Assembly: GCA_002420005.1 (NCBI GenBank)
Contig: DIHE01000126.1
Span: 91,522-155,521 of the forward strand
Length of the DNA: 64,000 nt
Origin: Holophagales bacterium UBA5704
GTDB taxonomy: Bacteria; Acidobacteriota; Thermoanaerobaculia; Multivoradales; UBA5704
Direction: 5' to 3'
A program made the position numbers and the translations under genes. The stretch's first letter is position 1, and each line of letters starts with the position of its first letter. Below the pieces are notes generated by a model that saw only the letters and a list, made by a program, of their open reading frames with translations, did not search any database and was not told where the DNA came from. Shown here one piece after another: positions 44,510 through 54,029 of the stretch.

Positions 44510-45205
44510 ATGGACAGAGTCGCCGTCGTCACCGGAGCTTCGCGCGGGCTGGGTGCCACGTTCGCACGTGTGCTGGCCGAGGAGGGATGCGCGGTCGCCC
44601 TGGGAGCGCGCGATGGCGCGGCGCTCGACCGGCTGGCGGCGGAGCTGCCCGGCGCCGCCTTCGCCCATCCGCTCGACGTGAGCGAACCCGCCAGCATCGA
44701 GGCGTTCCGCCGGGCGGTGGTCGGCCGCTACGGGCGCCTTGACACGCTCATCAACAACGCCGGCGTCGGGACGTTCAAGCGCCTGGACGAGCAGAGCTGG
44801 GAGGACTGGGAGCGCACCTTCCGGGTGAACGTCTTCGGCGCCTGGGCGACGACCATGGCCTTCCTGCCGCAGCTCAAGGAGAGCCGGGGCCTGGTGCTCA
44901 TGGTCTCCTCGGACGTCTCGGTGCGCACCTTCCCGGGCGGCGGCTCCTACACCGCCTCCAAGTTCGCCCTGCGCGCCCTCACCCGTACTCTGCAGCAGGA
45001 AAATCCGGACCTGCGGGTCCTGGAGCTGCGCCCCGGAGCCGTCGACACCTGGTTCGCCGGCTCCACCCCCGGCGCCCCGGGCAAGGACTGGTTCCTCCAG
45101 CCTGAAGTGGTCGCAGAAGCCGTCCGCTTCGCCCTGCGCCTCCCCCCCGGCGCGCGGGTCGAGGAGATCGTGCTGCGCAGCGCGGCGCAGACGCCGGAGT
45201 ACTGA
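44510..45205 (+). CDS. Short-chain dehydrogenase/reductase (SDR)
   Basis: A 231-residue classical SDR. TGASRGLG (residues 9-16) binds NAD(P), NNAGVG follows the fourth strand, and the catalytic Ser and YTASK (Tyr/Lys) are present. The Arg after the glycine motif favours NADPH weakly. The substrate is unknown. AGGAGG precedes the ATG by about six bases. It sits 30 bases after the ParB-fold gene and 44 bases before the molybdenum hydroxylase genes, so it might act with either. Confidence 0.88.
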   Translation: MDRVAVVTGASRGLGATFARVLAEEGCAVALGARDGAALDRLAAELPGAAFAHPLDVSEPASIEAFRRAVVGRYGRLDTLINNAGVGTFKRLDEQSWEDWERTFRVNVFGAWATTMAFLPQLKESRGLVLMVSSDVSVRTFPGGGSYTASKFALRALTRTLQQENPDLRVLELRPGAVDTWFAGSTPGAPGKDWFLQPEVVAEAVRFALRLPPGARVEEIVLRSAAQTPEY

Positions 45206-45249
45206 TCGGCCTCGCATACAATCACAGGCGCTTCCGACGAGGAGGATTC

Positions 45250-45711
45250 ATGAAGCTGCAAGTGAACGGCAAGGAACACGAGGTCTCGGTCCCCGACGAC
45301 ATGCCGCTGCTCTGGGTGCTGCGCGACGTGCTCGGGTTGACCGGGACGAAGTACGGCTGTGGCATGGCCCAGTGCGGTGCCTGCACGGTCCATCTGGACG
45401 GCGAGCCGGTGCGGTCCTGCGTGCTGCCGGTGGCGACCGCGGCCGGCAGCCGGATCACCACGATCGAAGGCATCGACCCTGCGGGCGGGCATCCCGTCCA
45501 GAAGGCCTGGGCGGAGCTCGACGTGGTGCAATGCGGCTACTGCCAGTCCGGCCAGATCATGACGGCGGTCGCCCTGCTCAAACAGAATCCCAAGCCCTCC
45601 GACGGCGACATCGACCTGGCGCTCGGCGGCAACATCTGCCGGTGCGGCACCTACCAGCGCATCCGCGCGGCCGTCCACCTCGCGGCCGAGATCGCAGGAG
45701 GCCGCGCATGA
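45250..45711 (+). CDS. [2Fe-2S] subunit of an IorA-type molybdenum hydroxylase
   Basis: A 153-residue ferredoxin-like subunit. The first cluster is bound by the GCGMAQCGACTVHLDGE motif and a following Cys, the second by QCGYCQSGQ and NICRCGTYQRI, the classic small-subunit arrangement of xanthine dehydrogenase/isoquinoline 1-oxidoreductase. It passes electrons from the molybdenum centre. The stop overlaps the ATG of the large subunit by four bases (ATGA). A TACAAT -10-like hexamer (45217-45222) lies 28 bases upstream without a clear -35. Confidence 0.92.
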   Translation: MKLQVNGKEHEVSVPDDMPLLWVLRDVLGLTGTKYGCGMAQCGACTVHLDGEPVRSCVLPVATAAGSRITTIEGIDPAGGHPVQKAWAELDVVQCGYCQSGQIMTAVALLKQNPKPSDGDIDLALGGNICRCGTYQRIRAAVHLAAEIAGGRA

Positions 45712-47858
45712 GCGCTCCCGTCTCCCGCCGGACGTTTCTCACCCATTCCGCCCTGGCCGGCGGCGGCCTGCTGATCGGCCTTGCCTTGCCCTCGCCGGTA
45801 CGCCGGTTGTTCGCCCAGGAAGGTGGCGGCGCCGCGGCGCCGGCGGTGAAGCCGAACGCCTTCCTCCGCATTGCACCGGACGATACGGTGACCATCTTCC
45901 TCAAGCACTCCGAGATGGGCCAGGGCATTGCCACCTCGCTTCCGATGGCCGTCGCCGAGGAGCTGGAGTGCGACTGGAGCCGGGTGCGCAGCGAGCATGC
46001 ACCGGCCCATGCGGACTATGGTCACACCGTCTACCGGATGCAGATGACCGGCGGCTCCACGAGCACCTGGGAGTCGTTCGACCAGCTCCGCCTGGCCGGT
46101 GCGGCGGCGCGCGAGATGCTGATCGCCGCGGCGGCGGCCCGGTGGAACGTTCCCGCCGCCGAGTGCCGGGCGGAGAACGGCTTTGTGGTCCACGGCGAGC
46201 GCCGGGCGCGGTTCGGCGAGCTGGCCGCCGCGGCGGCAGCCCTTCCGGTCCCCACTTCACCGAAGCTCAAGGAGCCGAAAGACTGGAAGATCCTCGGCAA
46301 GCCCACACACCGGCTCGACAACCTGGAGAAGATCACCGGCCGTGCGGAGTTCGGCATCGACGTCCAGCGCCCCGGCCTGCTCACCGCCGTCGTCGCGCGG
46401 TCTCCCTGGTTCGGCGGCAAGGTCAAGAGCTTCAAGGCGGCGAAAGCCAAGGAGATCCCCGGAGTGACGGACGTCGTCCAGATCCCGTCGGGCGTCGCGG
46501 TCGTGGCGCAGCACTTCTGGGCGGCCGTCAAAGGGCGGGAGGCCCTGGAGGTCGAGTGGGAGGCCGGGTCGATGGCCGGCTTCTCCTCCGCCGCGCAGCG
46601 CGAGGACTTCGGCAAGAAGGCGCGCACCCTGGGCGCCGTCGCCGCCTCCAAAGGGGACGCCGAGGCCGCCCTCGCGGGCTCGGCGCGGCAGATCGAGGCC
46701 GAGTACAGCCTTCCTTACCTGTCCCACGCCATGATGGAGCCGCTCAACTGCACGGCCGAGATCCGTCCCGGCGCTTGCGAGATCTGGACCGGCACCCAGT
46801 TCCAGACCGGCGACCAGGCCGCCGCGGCACAGATCGCCGGGCTCGAGCCGGAGCAGGTGCAGGTTCACACCACCTTCCTGGGCGGCGGCTTCGGCCGCCG
46901 GGCCAACCCGCGCTCCGACTTCGTCGTCGAGGCGGTGCATCTCGCCAAGGCGACCGGCAAGCCGGTCAAGGTCGTCTGGACCCGTGAGGACGACCTGCGC
47001 GGCGGCTACTACCGGCCGTCGTGGGTCAGCCGGATGCGCGCCGGTCTGGACGCCGCGGGGAAGCCGGTGGCGTGGACGCACACGATCGTCGGCCAGTCGA
47101 TCATGGCGGGAACGCCGTTCGCCGGCATGATCCAGAACGGCGTCGACGGGACCTCCGTCGAAGGGGCTTCCAACGCGCCCTATCTGGCGGCGATCGGCGA
47201 CCACCGGGTGGACCTGCACAGCCCGGAGTCGCCGATTCCGGTCCTCTGGTGGCGCTCGGTGGGCCATTCACACACCGCCTTCGTCGTCGAAAGCTTCATC
47301 GACGAGCTGGCACACGCCGCCCAGAAGGACCCGCTCGCCTTCCGCCGCGAGCTCCTGCCGGCGGATTCCCGGCACCGCCGGCTGCTCGACACCGTGGCCA
47401 CCGCCTTCGGCTGGGGCAAACCGCTGCCGCCGGGGCATGGCGCCGGCCTTGCGGTCCACGAGTCGTTCGGCAGCGTTGTCGCACAGGCGGCGGAGGTCTC
47501 GGTCGAGCAGGGCTCGATCCGCGTCCACCGCGTGGTTTGTGCCATCGATTGCGGCCCGGTGGTCAACCCGGACGGCGTGGAGGCGCAGATGCAGTCCGGC
47601 ATCGTCTACGGCCTGTCGGCCGCCCTGTACGGAGAGATCACCTTCCGCGACGGGCGGGTCGAGCAGTCCAACTTCCACGACTACCAGGTCCTGCGCCTCC
47701 CCGAGATGCCGAAGATCGAGGTGCACATCGCCCAAAGCAAGGACAAGATGGGAGGAGCCGGCGAGCCGGGCACGCCGCCGATCGCTCCCGCCGTCGCCAA
47801 CGCCCTCTTCGCAGCGACCGGCAAGCGCCTGCGGAGCCTGCCGCTGCGGTTGGAGTAA
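45708..47858 (+). CDS. Molybdopterin-binding subunit, IorB/aldehyde-oxidase type
   Basis: A 716-residue exported subunit. The Tat signal SRRTFL near the N-terminus is followed by a hydrophobic stretch ending near LFAQE, so the folded cofactor-loaded enzyme is periplasmic. Cofactor motifs include GGGFGRR and the C-terminal GGAGEPGTPPIAPA, whose Glu is the likely catalytic base. The separate IorA-like [2Fe-2S] subunit and absence of an FAD subunit match isoquinoline 1-oxidoreductase/IorAB-type enzymes, which use a membrane cytochrome or other acceptor; no such gene is adjacent. Typical substrates are N-heterocycles or aldehydes. Confidence 0.9.
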   Translation: MSAPVSRRTFLTHSALAGGGLLIGLALPSPVRRLFAQEGGGAAAPAVKPNAFLRIAPDDTVTIFLKHSEMGQGIATSLPMAVAEELECDWSRVRSEHAPAHADYGHTVYRMQMTGGSTSTWESFDQLRLAGAAAREMLIAAAAARWNVPAAECRAENGFVVHGERRARFGELAAAAAALPVPTSPKLKEPKDWKILGKPTHRLDNLEKITGRAEFGIDVQRPGLLTAVVARSPWFGGKVKSFKAAKAKEIPGVTDVVQIPSGVAVVAQHFWAAVKGREALEVEWEAGSMAGFSSAAQREDFGKKARTLGAVAASKGDAEAALAGSARQIEAEYSLPYLSHAMMEPLNCTAEIRPGACEIWTGTQFQTGDQAAAAQIAGLEPEQVQVHTTFLGGGFGRRANPRSDFVVEAVHLAKATGKPVKVVWTREDDLRGGYYRPSWVSRMRAGLDAAGKPVAWTHTIVGQSIMAGTPFAGMIQNGVDGTSVEGASNAPYLAAIGDHRVDLHSPESPIPVLWWRSVGHSHTAFVVESFIDELAHAAQKDPLAFRRELLPADSRHRRLLDTVATAFGWGKPLPPGHGAGLAVHESFGSVVAQAAEVSVEQGSIRVHRVVCAIDCGPVVNPDGVEAQMQSGIVYGLSAALYGEITFRDGRVEQSNFHDYQVLRLPEMPKIEVHIAQSKDKMGGAGEPGTPPIAPAVANALFAATGKRLRSLPLRLE

Positions 47859-47903
47859 AGAGCCCCACCGCCGGGCCGGTGCTGCGGCCCGGCGGCGCCC
47901 CGC

Positions 47904-47933
47904 TTGTCACGGCTTGGGTGGCGTGGCTACAAT
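47904..47933 (+). promoter_or_regulatory. Sigma-70 promoter of the phd/vapC-like operon
   Basis: TTGTCA (47904-47909) and TACAAT (47928-47933) are spaced by 18 bases. Transcription would start near 47940, about ten bases before the ATG at 47951 with GGGAGG between. Confidence 0.6.
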
Positions 47934-47950
47934 GGCCGCGGGAGGTTTCC

Positions 47951-48235
47951 ATGTCCACCGTCAGCACCCGCGTCCTCAAAGACCAGCTCTCCAGCTATTT
48001 GCAGCGAGCCGAGGGCGGTGAGCAGATCGTCGTGCTGCGCGACGGCCGGCCGGTGGCCGCGTTGATCCCTCTGGCCCAGCTCCGGGAGATGACCGAGCTG
48101 CAGCGGCTGACCGATCTGGAGGCGCGCGGCCTCGTGGCGCTTCCCCGGCGGGGCGAGCGCGCCGCGTTCCAGGGACCATCCATCCCCCACCGGGGCAAGT
48201 TGGCCTCCGACATGGTCCGCGAAGACCGGCGTTGA
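47951..48235 (+). CDS. Phd/YefM-family antitoxin
   Basis: A 94-residue protein with the Phd/YefM N-terminal fold (STRVLKDQLSSYLQRAEGGE then VVLRDGRPVAALIP), which dimerises and binds operator DNA. The C-terminal ~45 residues are likely disordered until bound to the toxin. The stop overlaps the toxin start by four bases (TTGA), so the two form a type II toxin-antitoxin pair. GGGAGG precedes the ATG. Confidence 0.88.
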   Translation: MSTVSTRVLKDQLSSYLQRAEGGEQIVVLRDGRPVAALIPLAQLREMTELQRLTDLEARGLVALPRRGERAAFQGPSIPHRGKLASDMVREDRR

Positions 48236-48669
48236 TCCTCTTCCTCGACACCAGTGCGCTGGTCAAGCTCTACATCGCGGAGCCCGGCTCGGAGCGAATG
48301 CGAAGCGTCGTGGCCCTGGGGGAGCCCATGGCCGCCTCGGTTCTCGCCTTCGCTGAGATTCACGCAACGTTAGCGCGCCGCCGGCGCGAGGCGCTCCTGC
48401 GGCCTCCGGAGCTCGCGCAGCTCCAGCAAGCCTTCGCCCTCGATTGGGAGGAGCTCACCCAGGTCTCGGCCAGCCTTGCGGTGCTCCAACTCGTGCCGGG
48501 CCTTTGCGCGCGCCACCCTCTCCGGGGGGCCGACGCCGTCCATCTCGCGAGCGCCCTTCTCCTCCACCAGGAAGGGCTCCGAGTCACCTTCGCCTGCTCC
48601 GACCGCGACCTCGTGGGCGCTGCCGCCGCGGAAGGTCTGCTCACCTTCGATCCAGTTGCTTCGGCCTGA
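48232..48669 (+). CDS. PIN-domain toxin (VapC-like)
   Basis: A 145-residue PIN ribonuclease. Active-site acids are visible in FLDTSALVKLY, in a conserved Glu of VLAFAEIHAT, in GADAVHLASA and in ACSDRDL. VapC toxins cleave tRNA or rRNA; the antitoxin upstream is of the Phd rather than the VapB fold, a known combination. TTG start at 48232 is set by the coupling overlap and by homology starting at the first residue. Its 3' end overlaps a HepT remnant on the opposite strand by 29 bases. Confidence 0.87.
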   Translation: MILFLDTSALVKLYIAEPGSERMRSVVALGEPMAASVLAFAEIHATLARRRREALLRPPELAQLQQAFALDWEELTQVSASLAVLQLVPGLCARHPLRGADAVHLASALLLHQEGLRVTFACSDRDLVGAAAAEGLLTFDPVASA

Positions 48670-48850
48670 GCACCGAGCCGCTGCCGCACGGCCTCGCCGC
48701 CTGGATGGCCCGCTGAAGATTCAGAGATGCGATGTCCTCCACGTCCACCGGGAGGAGGTCCTGGCGCCTCGCCCCCCGCACCTCCGCGATTCTCGCCAGG
48801 CAGCGGTCGATGGTGGCGATCTTCGCCAGGACCCGGTCGCGGTCGATCAT
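48641..48850 (-). pseudogene. Truncated HepT (DUF86) toxin gene
   Basis: From ATG 48850 the frame encodes MIDRDRVLAKIATIDRCLAR and later VDVEDIASLNLQRAIQAA, the N-terminal third of HepT-type HEPN RNases. The match stops abruptly after about 50 residues; the remaining ~19 residues (RPCGSGSV onward) are antisense to the end of the VapC gene and not HepT-like. The HEPN catalytic RxxxxH is therefore missing and no MNT partner gene is nearby. A decayed toxin-antitoxin locus is the simplest reading. Confidence 0.6.
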
Positions 48851-48930
48851 CCGCGCATCCTGCGGAAGAGGGCGGGCACCATCGTAACAGACCGGCCGGG
48901 AGGCGCCCTTGCCTCCCGGCCGGTTCCGGT

Positions 48931-50409
48931 TCAACGGTGCAGGGTGACCGTCGAGGTCCTCGCCTCGGCGCCGGCGTGGACGGTCGCCGGGACGGGGAGG
49001 GTCTTCGGGGCCGCCTTCGCCGGGGCCAACGCCTGCTTCAGGACCCGGAAGAGGACCCGCGGACGGAACAGCGACTCGGGGCCCTTGATCATGTGGTTGA
49101 CCTCCTGAAAGGCCAGGAAGACCTCCGGGCTCTGCGGAATCAGGCGGATCACCTGGTCGATGTACCAGTGCAGGAGCTTCACCTTGGCGGTGATCTCGCC
49201 GCCCTGGGTGGCCGGCCAGCGCAGGTCCTCGCCGGTGGTGAGCGCCCAGGGGGCGGTCACCAGCTTGCCGACGGCTTTCTGGAAGGCCAGGGGATCGAGC
49301 GTCCGGCCCCCGTCGCTGGTGCGCAGACAGCGGGCCAGCTCTTCGACCTCCAGGCCGGTCAGCGTCATGCCGAGGCCGTAGACCGGGTTGAATGCGCAGA
49401 CCGAGTCTCCGAGCGCCACGAAGCCCTGCGGCAACCGGGAGAGCCGGTCGTACTGGCGCAGCCGGTTCGAGGTCCGGCGGTAGCCCCAGATCCGGGTCAA
49501 CGGCTTGGCCTGGGAGATCGCGTTGTACAGGTCCGGGGCCGACAGGCTGCGGGCGAAATTCAGGAAGCCCTCGTCATCGGTCGGCGGATAGTCGTGCATC
49601 ACTCCGGCGAGAGAGACCAGCCACCGTCCTCCCTCGATCGGCTGGATGATCCCGGCGCGCGGCTGGTACGGAGGCCGGTTCATCACCAGAAGGGTCTGCC
49701 AATCCTTCGCGATGTGGGCAGGCGGCTGGTAGATGCGGGTCGCATAGCCCCAGAAGGCGTCGACCTCGGCCTCTTCCGGGGCCGCGTAGCCCAGGCTTTC
49801 GAGCCATTGCGGAGCCGGCGACGTCCGGCCGGAGCTGTCCACCACCAGCTCGGCCTGGAGGATCTGCTCCTCGCTCTCCCCCTCACCCCGGCGGCGCGGC
49901 ACGATGCGCACCCCGGTCACCGCCGAGAGGTCGGCACGGGACGACAGACCGGCGACCTCGAAGCCTTCGACGAAACGAACCTTCGGGTGGGGCAGCAGGT
50001 GGCGGCGGATGGTCGCTTCGAGCAGCGGCCGCGTGAAGGTGATCAGCTCGAGGCCGAGCTTCACCCGCGGCGACCAGCCATAGCGATAGAGAATGCGAAA
50101 GTCGGTGCCCTGATCGAGCAGATGGCTGCCGGCGGCGAGAAGGTCGGCGCGCACCCCCGGAAAGAGCTGCTCGACCACCATCAGTCCCCGCTTCATGAGG
50201 AAGTGGAGGTGGCGGGCCTGGGGTACGCCGGGGCGGTTCTCGACGCCCGGCGGGATGTGGTCCCGCTCGATGACGACGACCTCGTCGAAGTGGTCGGCCA
50301 ACACCCGGGCCGCCATCATGCCGCCGATGCCACCACCGATCACCACGGCGCGGCGCAATTCTTCGGCGGATCCTCTCGTCTGCTCTTCCATCCGGTGCAG
50401 GTGCGACAT
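48931..50409 (-). CDS. FAD-dependent monooxygenase-like oxidoreductase
   Basis: A 492-residue flavoprotein. The N-terminal dinucleotide motif VVIGGGIGGMMAARVLADHF is at about residues 22-41, the second FAD motif FVALGDSVCAFNPVYGLGM (GD box) is near 330-350, in the manner of p-hydroxybenzoate hydroxylase or geranylgeranyl-reductase-like enzymes. RHLHFLMKRG suggests substrate-side contacts. The substrate is unknown. A GAGGA ribosome-binding site precedes ATG 50409. It stands alone: the upstream neighbour is divergent, and downstream is only the HepT remnant. Confidence 0.82.
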   Translation of the reverse strand: MSHLHRMEEQTRGSAEELRRAVVIGGGIGGMMAARVLADHFDEVVVIERDHIPPGVENRPGVPQARHLHFLMKRGLMVVEQLFPGVRADLLAAGSHLLDQGTDFRILYRYGWSPRVKLGLELITFTRPLLEATIRRHLLPHPKVRFVEGFEVAGLSSRADLSAVTGVRIVPRRRGEGESEEQILQAELVVDSSGRTSPAPQWLESLGYAAPEEAEVDAFWGYATRIYQPPAHIAKDWQTLLVMNRPPYQPRAGIIQPIEGGRWLVSLAGVMHDYPPTDDEGFLNFARSLSAPDLYNAISQAKPLTRIWGYRRTSNRLRQYDRLSRLPQGFVALGDSVCAFNPVYGLGMTLTGLEVEELARCLRTSDGGRTLDPLAFQKAVGKLVTAPWALTTGEDLRWPATQGGEITAKVKLLHWYIDQVIRLIPQSPEVFLAFQEVNHMIKGPESLFRPRVLFRVLKQALAPAKAAPKTLPVPATVHAGAEARTSTVTLHR

Positions 50410-50675
50410 GACATCCTCTCTTTCGTTCCGGCGTGCTACATGCAGTCTTCTCGCTGCCAGGCAACTGCACGAAAAGTGCCAGGCCGGAAAGCCTCCTGTA
50501 CGCAGGGGCCTCGACTCCCGCCGAGTCTGTCTGGCGTGCCCGGTCTGTCAGAAGAGTCAGGAAAATCCAGGAGTGGTGTCCGTTTCTGGGACGTGGTTGC
50601 TCTGAAAGCGGACTGCAACACCCGGGGGGGCGTTCGCGTATCCTTCCCTTCGACTGTTCTGAGGAGAGCCCTTCC

Positions 50676-53600
50676 ATGGCCCATCGAGTCTTTCGTGTCC
50701 TCTGTGCCGCCTTTTGGTTGTCTTCCGCGGTGTATGCCCAGACCAGGTTGCTGCGGTTTCCCGACATCGCGGGAGACCGGGTGGTTTTCACCTATGCGGG
50801 CGACCTGTGGAGCGCCCCGGTTGCCGGGGGGACGGCGCTGCGGCTGACCGCCCATCCCGGGCTGGAGATGTTCGCCCGTTTCTCGCCGGACGGCCGGTGG
50901 CTCGCCTTCACCGGGTCCTACGACGGGGACGAGCAGGTCTATGTGATGCCGGCGGCCGGCGGTGTACCGCGCCAGCTCACCTTCTACCCGGCGCGCGGCC
51001 CCTTTCCGCCTCGCTGGGGTGTCGACAATCAGGTTCTCGGGTGGACAAAGGAGGGGCGGGTCCTCTTCCGCTCGCTGCGCGATGGGTGGGACCAGGCCGA
51101 CTCGCGCCTCTATACCGTCGGTCTCGAAGGCGGCCTGGCGGAGCCGCTTCCGATTCCCATCTCGGGGGCCGGCGACCTGTCGCCGGACGGCAAACAGGTG
51201 GCGTACAACCCCATCGCCCGCGACTTCCGAACCTGGAAGCGCTATCAAGGGGGGTGGTCGCAGGACCTCTATGTGTTCGACCTCGCGAGCCACGAGGTGA
51301 AGAACGTCACCAACCACCCGCGCACCGACCGCGATCCGATGTGGATCGGAGGCAGGATCTATTTCAACTCGGATCGCACCGGCACCCTCAACCTGTGGAG
51401 CTACGACGTGGCGAGCGGTGCGGTGGAGCAGGTCACGCACAGCGACCGGTGGGACGTTCGCTGGCCGGGTGACGATGAAGAAGGCCGGATCGTCTACGAG
51501 CTGGGCGGCGAGCTGCAGGTGCTCGACGTCCGCACCGGGGTCTCCCGCGCCCTGGTCATCGACGTGCCCACGGACGGCCTGTTCGACCGCCCCTCCCGGG
51601 TCTCCGCGGCGGATCAGATCGAAGACGCGGCGCTCTCCCCCAAGGGGGAGCGGGTGCTCTTCGTGGCGCGCGGCGACGTCTTCACCGCGCCGGTCGAGAA
51701 GGGGGTGACCCGCAACCTCACCCGCTCCTCCCGCCATCATGACAGAGAGGCGCGCTGGTCGCCGGACGGCCGCAAGATCGCCTTCCTCTCCGACCGCACC
51801 GGTGAGGACGAGATCTGGCTCATCGACCAGGACGGCCAGGCGCCGGCCGAGCAACTCACCCACGGCGGCCGGGCGATGCGCTACGCCCCCACCTGGGCAC
51901 CCGACGGCAAGCGCCTCGCCTTCTCGGACAAGGACGGCAAGCTTTACGTGCTCACCCTGGCCGGCCGGAAGATCGTCGAGATCGCCGACGAGGCGCGCGG
52001 CCGTCTCACCGACTTCGCCTGGTCGCCGGACGGCGCCTGGCTCGCCTGGTCTCAGAGCGACGGCGAGCTGGTCCGGTCGATCTGGATCTGGAGCGCCGCC
52101 GACGGCCGCAGCCATCAGGTGACCGGCGATCTCTTCCGTGAGTCATCCCCCGCCTGGGACCCGGCGGGCCGCTATCTCTTCTTCCTGAGCTCCCGCGAAT
52201 ACGCGCCGATCTTCGACCCGGTCGACTTCAACTATGCCGTCGACCGCACGGTCGGTCTCTACGCCCTCGCCCTGCGCAAGGACGTGGGCCACCCGTTCCC
52301 GCCGGAGAGCGATGAGGTCACGATCGAAGGCCAGGAAGCGCCGAAGGAGGCAAAGGCCGCGGGCCCCGCGGCGGTGAAGATCGACTTCGACGGCATCGCG
52401 AGCCGCGTCGCGCGCGTGCCGGTACCGTTCGACAACTACTCCAGCCTGGCCGCTGCCCCTGGACGGCTTCTCTATCTGAAGAACCCTCCTCAGGCTCTGG
52501 GCCGGGACGACGACCCGTCCTCCCTGGAGGTCTTCACCTTCAAAGACCGTAAAGCGGAGACCCTGGCGGACGGCCTCGGCACCTTCGTGGTCTCGGACGG
52601 CGGCGGGCACGCCCTGGTGCTCGCGGACGGTGCCTGGAGCCTCTATGACGTGGCCGAAGGCAAGGGCTCGCGCAAGGCGATCTCCACCGCCGGCCTGGTG
52701 GTCGACCGCGTTCCGGCCGAGGAGTGGGCGGAGATCTTCGACGAGTCGTGGCGCCGCTACCGCGATTTCTTCTACGTGGAGTCGATGCACGGGTACGATT
52801 GGGCCGCGCTCAAGGAGCAGTACCGGCCGCTCCTCGCCCACGTGCGTCATCGCTCCGACCTCAACTACCTGCTCGGCGAGATGATCTCCGAGCTGAACGT
52901 CTCCCACGCCTATGTCTCCGGCGGCGACTTCGGCCTCCCCGAGCGTCCGCGGGTGGCCCTGCCCGGTGCCCGCTTCGCGCTCGATGCGGCGAGCGGGCGC
53001 TACCGGATCCGCAAGATCTTCCAGGGCCAGAACGAGGAAGATGCCTACCGCGCCCCGCTCACCGAGCTCGGCGTCGACGCCCGGGCCGGTGACTACGTCC
53101 TGGCGATCGACGGCGAGGAGCTGGCCGGGACGGACAATCCCTACCGCCTGCTCCGGCACAAAGCCGGCCGGCCGGTGACTCTGACGCTCAACGACAAGCC
53201 CCGGCCGGAAGGCGCGCGGCGGGTGACCTTTCAGCCGGTCGCCTCGGAGCAGAGCTTGCTCTACCTGGAATGGGTGAACGCCAACCGGGCCCGGGTGGAG
53301 CGCCTTTCCGGCGGAAAGATCGGCTACCTGCACATCCCCGACATGGGAGGGGACGGCCTGCGCGAGCTCATCAAGTGGTTCTATCCGCAGCTCGACAAGG
53401 AGGGCCTGATCGTCGATGTGCGCTCGAACGGCGGCGGCTTCGTGTCGCCCCTGATCCTGGACCGGCTGCGCCGCGGGCTGCTGACGGTCGATTTCAAGCG
53501 GACCTTTGACGTGCCGATTCCCTATCCGCAGGCCGCTGTTCCCGGGCACATGGCCTGCCTGATCAATGAGTCCTCTTCCTCGGACGGCGACATCTTCCCG

Positions 53601-53924
53601 GCCATGTTCCGCCAGATGGGGATGGGACCGCTGATCGGCAAGCGCACCTGGGGTGGGGTGGTGGGGATCAGCGGCACCGGCCCCCTCCTCGACGGCGGCT
53701 CGATCAGCGTCCCGGACTCCGCCACCGCCTCTCTCGACGGCCGGTGGATCATCGAAGGCCACGGCGTCGACCCCGACATCGAGGTGGAGAACGACCCCAA
53801 GTCCGTCCTCGAAGGCCGCGACCCGCAGCTCGAACGGGCGGTCGAGGAGGTGCTCAAGAAGATCCGCGAAGAGCCGCGGCCGCAACCGCAGCGGCCGGCG
53901 GCGCCGGTGAAGACGCCGCGGTAG
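50676..53924 (+). CDS. Exported tricorn-type protease
   Basis: A 1082-residue protein with a signal peptide (about residues 1-20, ending VYAQ). Two WD40/TolB-like beta-propellers occupy about 25-680, then a helical C1 domain, a PDZ domain (about 770-860) and an S41-like C2 catalytic domain. Catalytic residues seen by analogy to Thermoplasma tricorn are the His of SMHGYDW, the Ser of NESSSSDGD and the Glu of WIIEGHGVDPD. Tricorn degrades peptides produced by other proteases, so it would complement the secreted proteases of this window. GAGGAG precedes the ATG. The 266-base gap upstream has no ORF and no convincing promoter. Confidence 0.9.
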   Translation: MAHRVFRVLCAAFWLSSAVYAQTRLLRFPDIAGDRVVFTYAGDLWSAPVAGGTALRLTAHPGLEMFARFSPDGRWLAFTGSYDGDEQVYVMPAAGGVPRQLTFYPARGPFPPRWGVDNQVLGWTKEGRVLFRSLRDGWDQADSRLYTVGLEGGLAEPLPIPISGAGDLSPDGKQVAYNPIARDFRTWKRYQGGWSQDLYVFDLASHEVKNVTNHPRTDRDPMWIGGRIYFNSDRTGTLNLWSYDVASGAVEQVTHSDRWDVRWPGDDEEGRIVYELGGELQVLDVRTGVSRALVIDVPTDGLFDRPSRVSAADQIEDAALSPKGERVLFVARGDVFTAPVEKGVTRNLTRSSRHHDREARWSPDGRKIAFLSDRTGEDEIWLIDQDGQAPAEQLTHGGRAMRYAPTWAPDGKRLAFSDKDGKLYVLTLAGRKIVEIADEARGRLTDFAWSPDGAWLAWSQSDGELVRSIWIWSAADGRSHQVTGDLFRESSPAWDPAGRYLFFLSSREYAPIFDPVDFNYAVDRTVGLYALALRKDVGHPFPPESDEVTIEGQEAPKEAKAAGPAAVKIDFDGIASRVARVPVPFDNYSSLAAAPGRLLYLKNPPQALGRDDDPSSLEVFTFKDRKAETLADGLGTFVVSDGGGHALVLADGAWSLYDVAEGKGSRKAISTAGLVVDRVPAEEWAEIFDESWRRYRDFFYVESMHGYDWAALKEQYRPLLAHVRHRSDLNYLLGEMISELNVSHAYVSGGDFGLPERPRVALPGARFALDAASGRYRIRKIFQGQNEEDAYRAPLTELGVDARAGDYVLAIDGEELAGTDNPYRLLRHKAGRPVTLTLNDKPRPEGARRVTFQPVASEQSLLYLEWVNANRARVERLSGGKIGYLHIPDMGGDGLRELIKWFYPQLDKEGLIVDVRSNGGGFVSPLILDRLRRGLLTVDFKRTFDVPIPYPQAAVPGHMACLINESSSSDGDIFPAMFRQMGMGPLIGKRTWGGVVGISGTGPLLDGGSISVPDSATASLDGRWIIEGHGVDPDIEVENDPKSVLEGRDPQLERAVEEVLKKIREEPRPQPQRPAAPVKTPR

Positions 53925-53940
53925 GAAAGAGAAAGGACCC

Positions 53941-54029
53941 AAAGGACGACAAGGACGGCGAGGACACAGGGACGTGCCGCCGTCCCTGTTGTCCTTCGTC
54001 CCTGTTGTCCTTGCCGTCCTTGCCGTCCT
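53941..54029. repeat. Imperfect inverted repeat built of tandem CCGTCCTT/CCCTGTTGTCCTT units
   Basis: The 106-base gap between the convergent tricorn and sortilin-like genes is a low-complexity inverted repeat. The right half contains CGTCCCTGTTGTCCTT twice (53981-53996 and 53997-54012) then GCCGTCCTT twice (54013-54030). The left half (53941-53974) is the approximate reverse complement (AAGGAC units, CAGGGACG). It can form a long hairpin on either strand and probably serves as a terminator; the tandem structure suggests slippage or a dispersed repeat family. Confidence 0.55.

Noticed and set aside
40481..45217. A 1578-codon minus-strand frame opposite the sortilin-like, ParB-fold and SDR genes
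   Set aside because: Such length arises because stop codons are rare in the complementary frame at this GC content; all three plus-strand genes have clear domains, signals and ribosome-binding sites.
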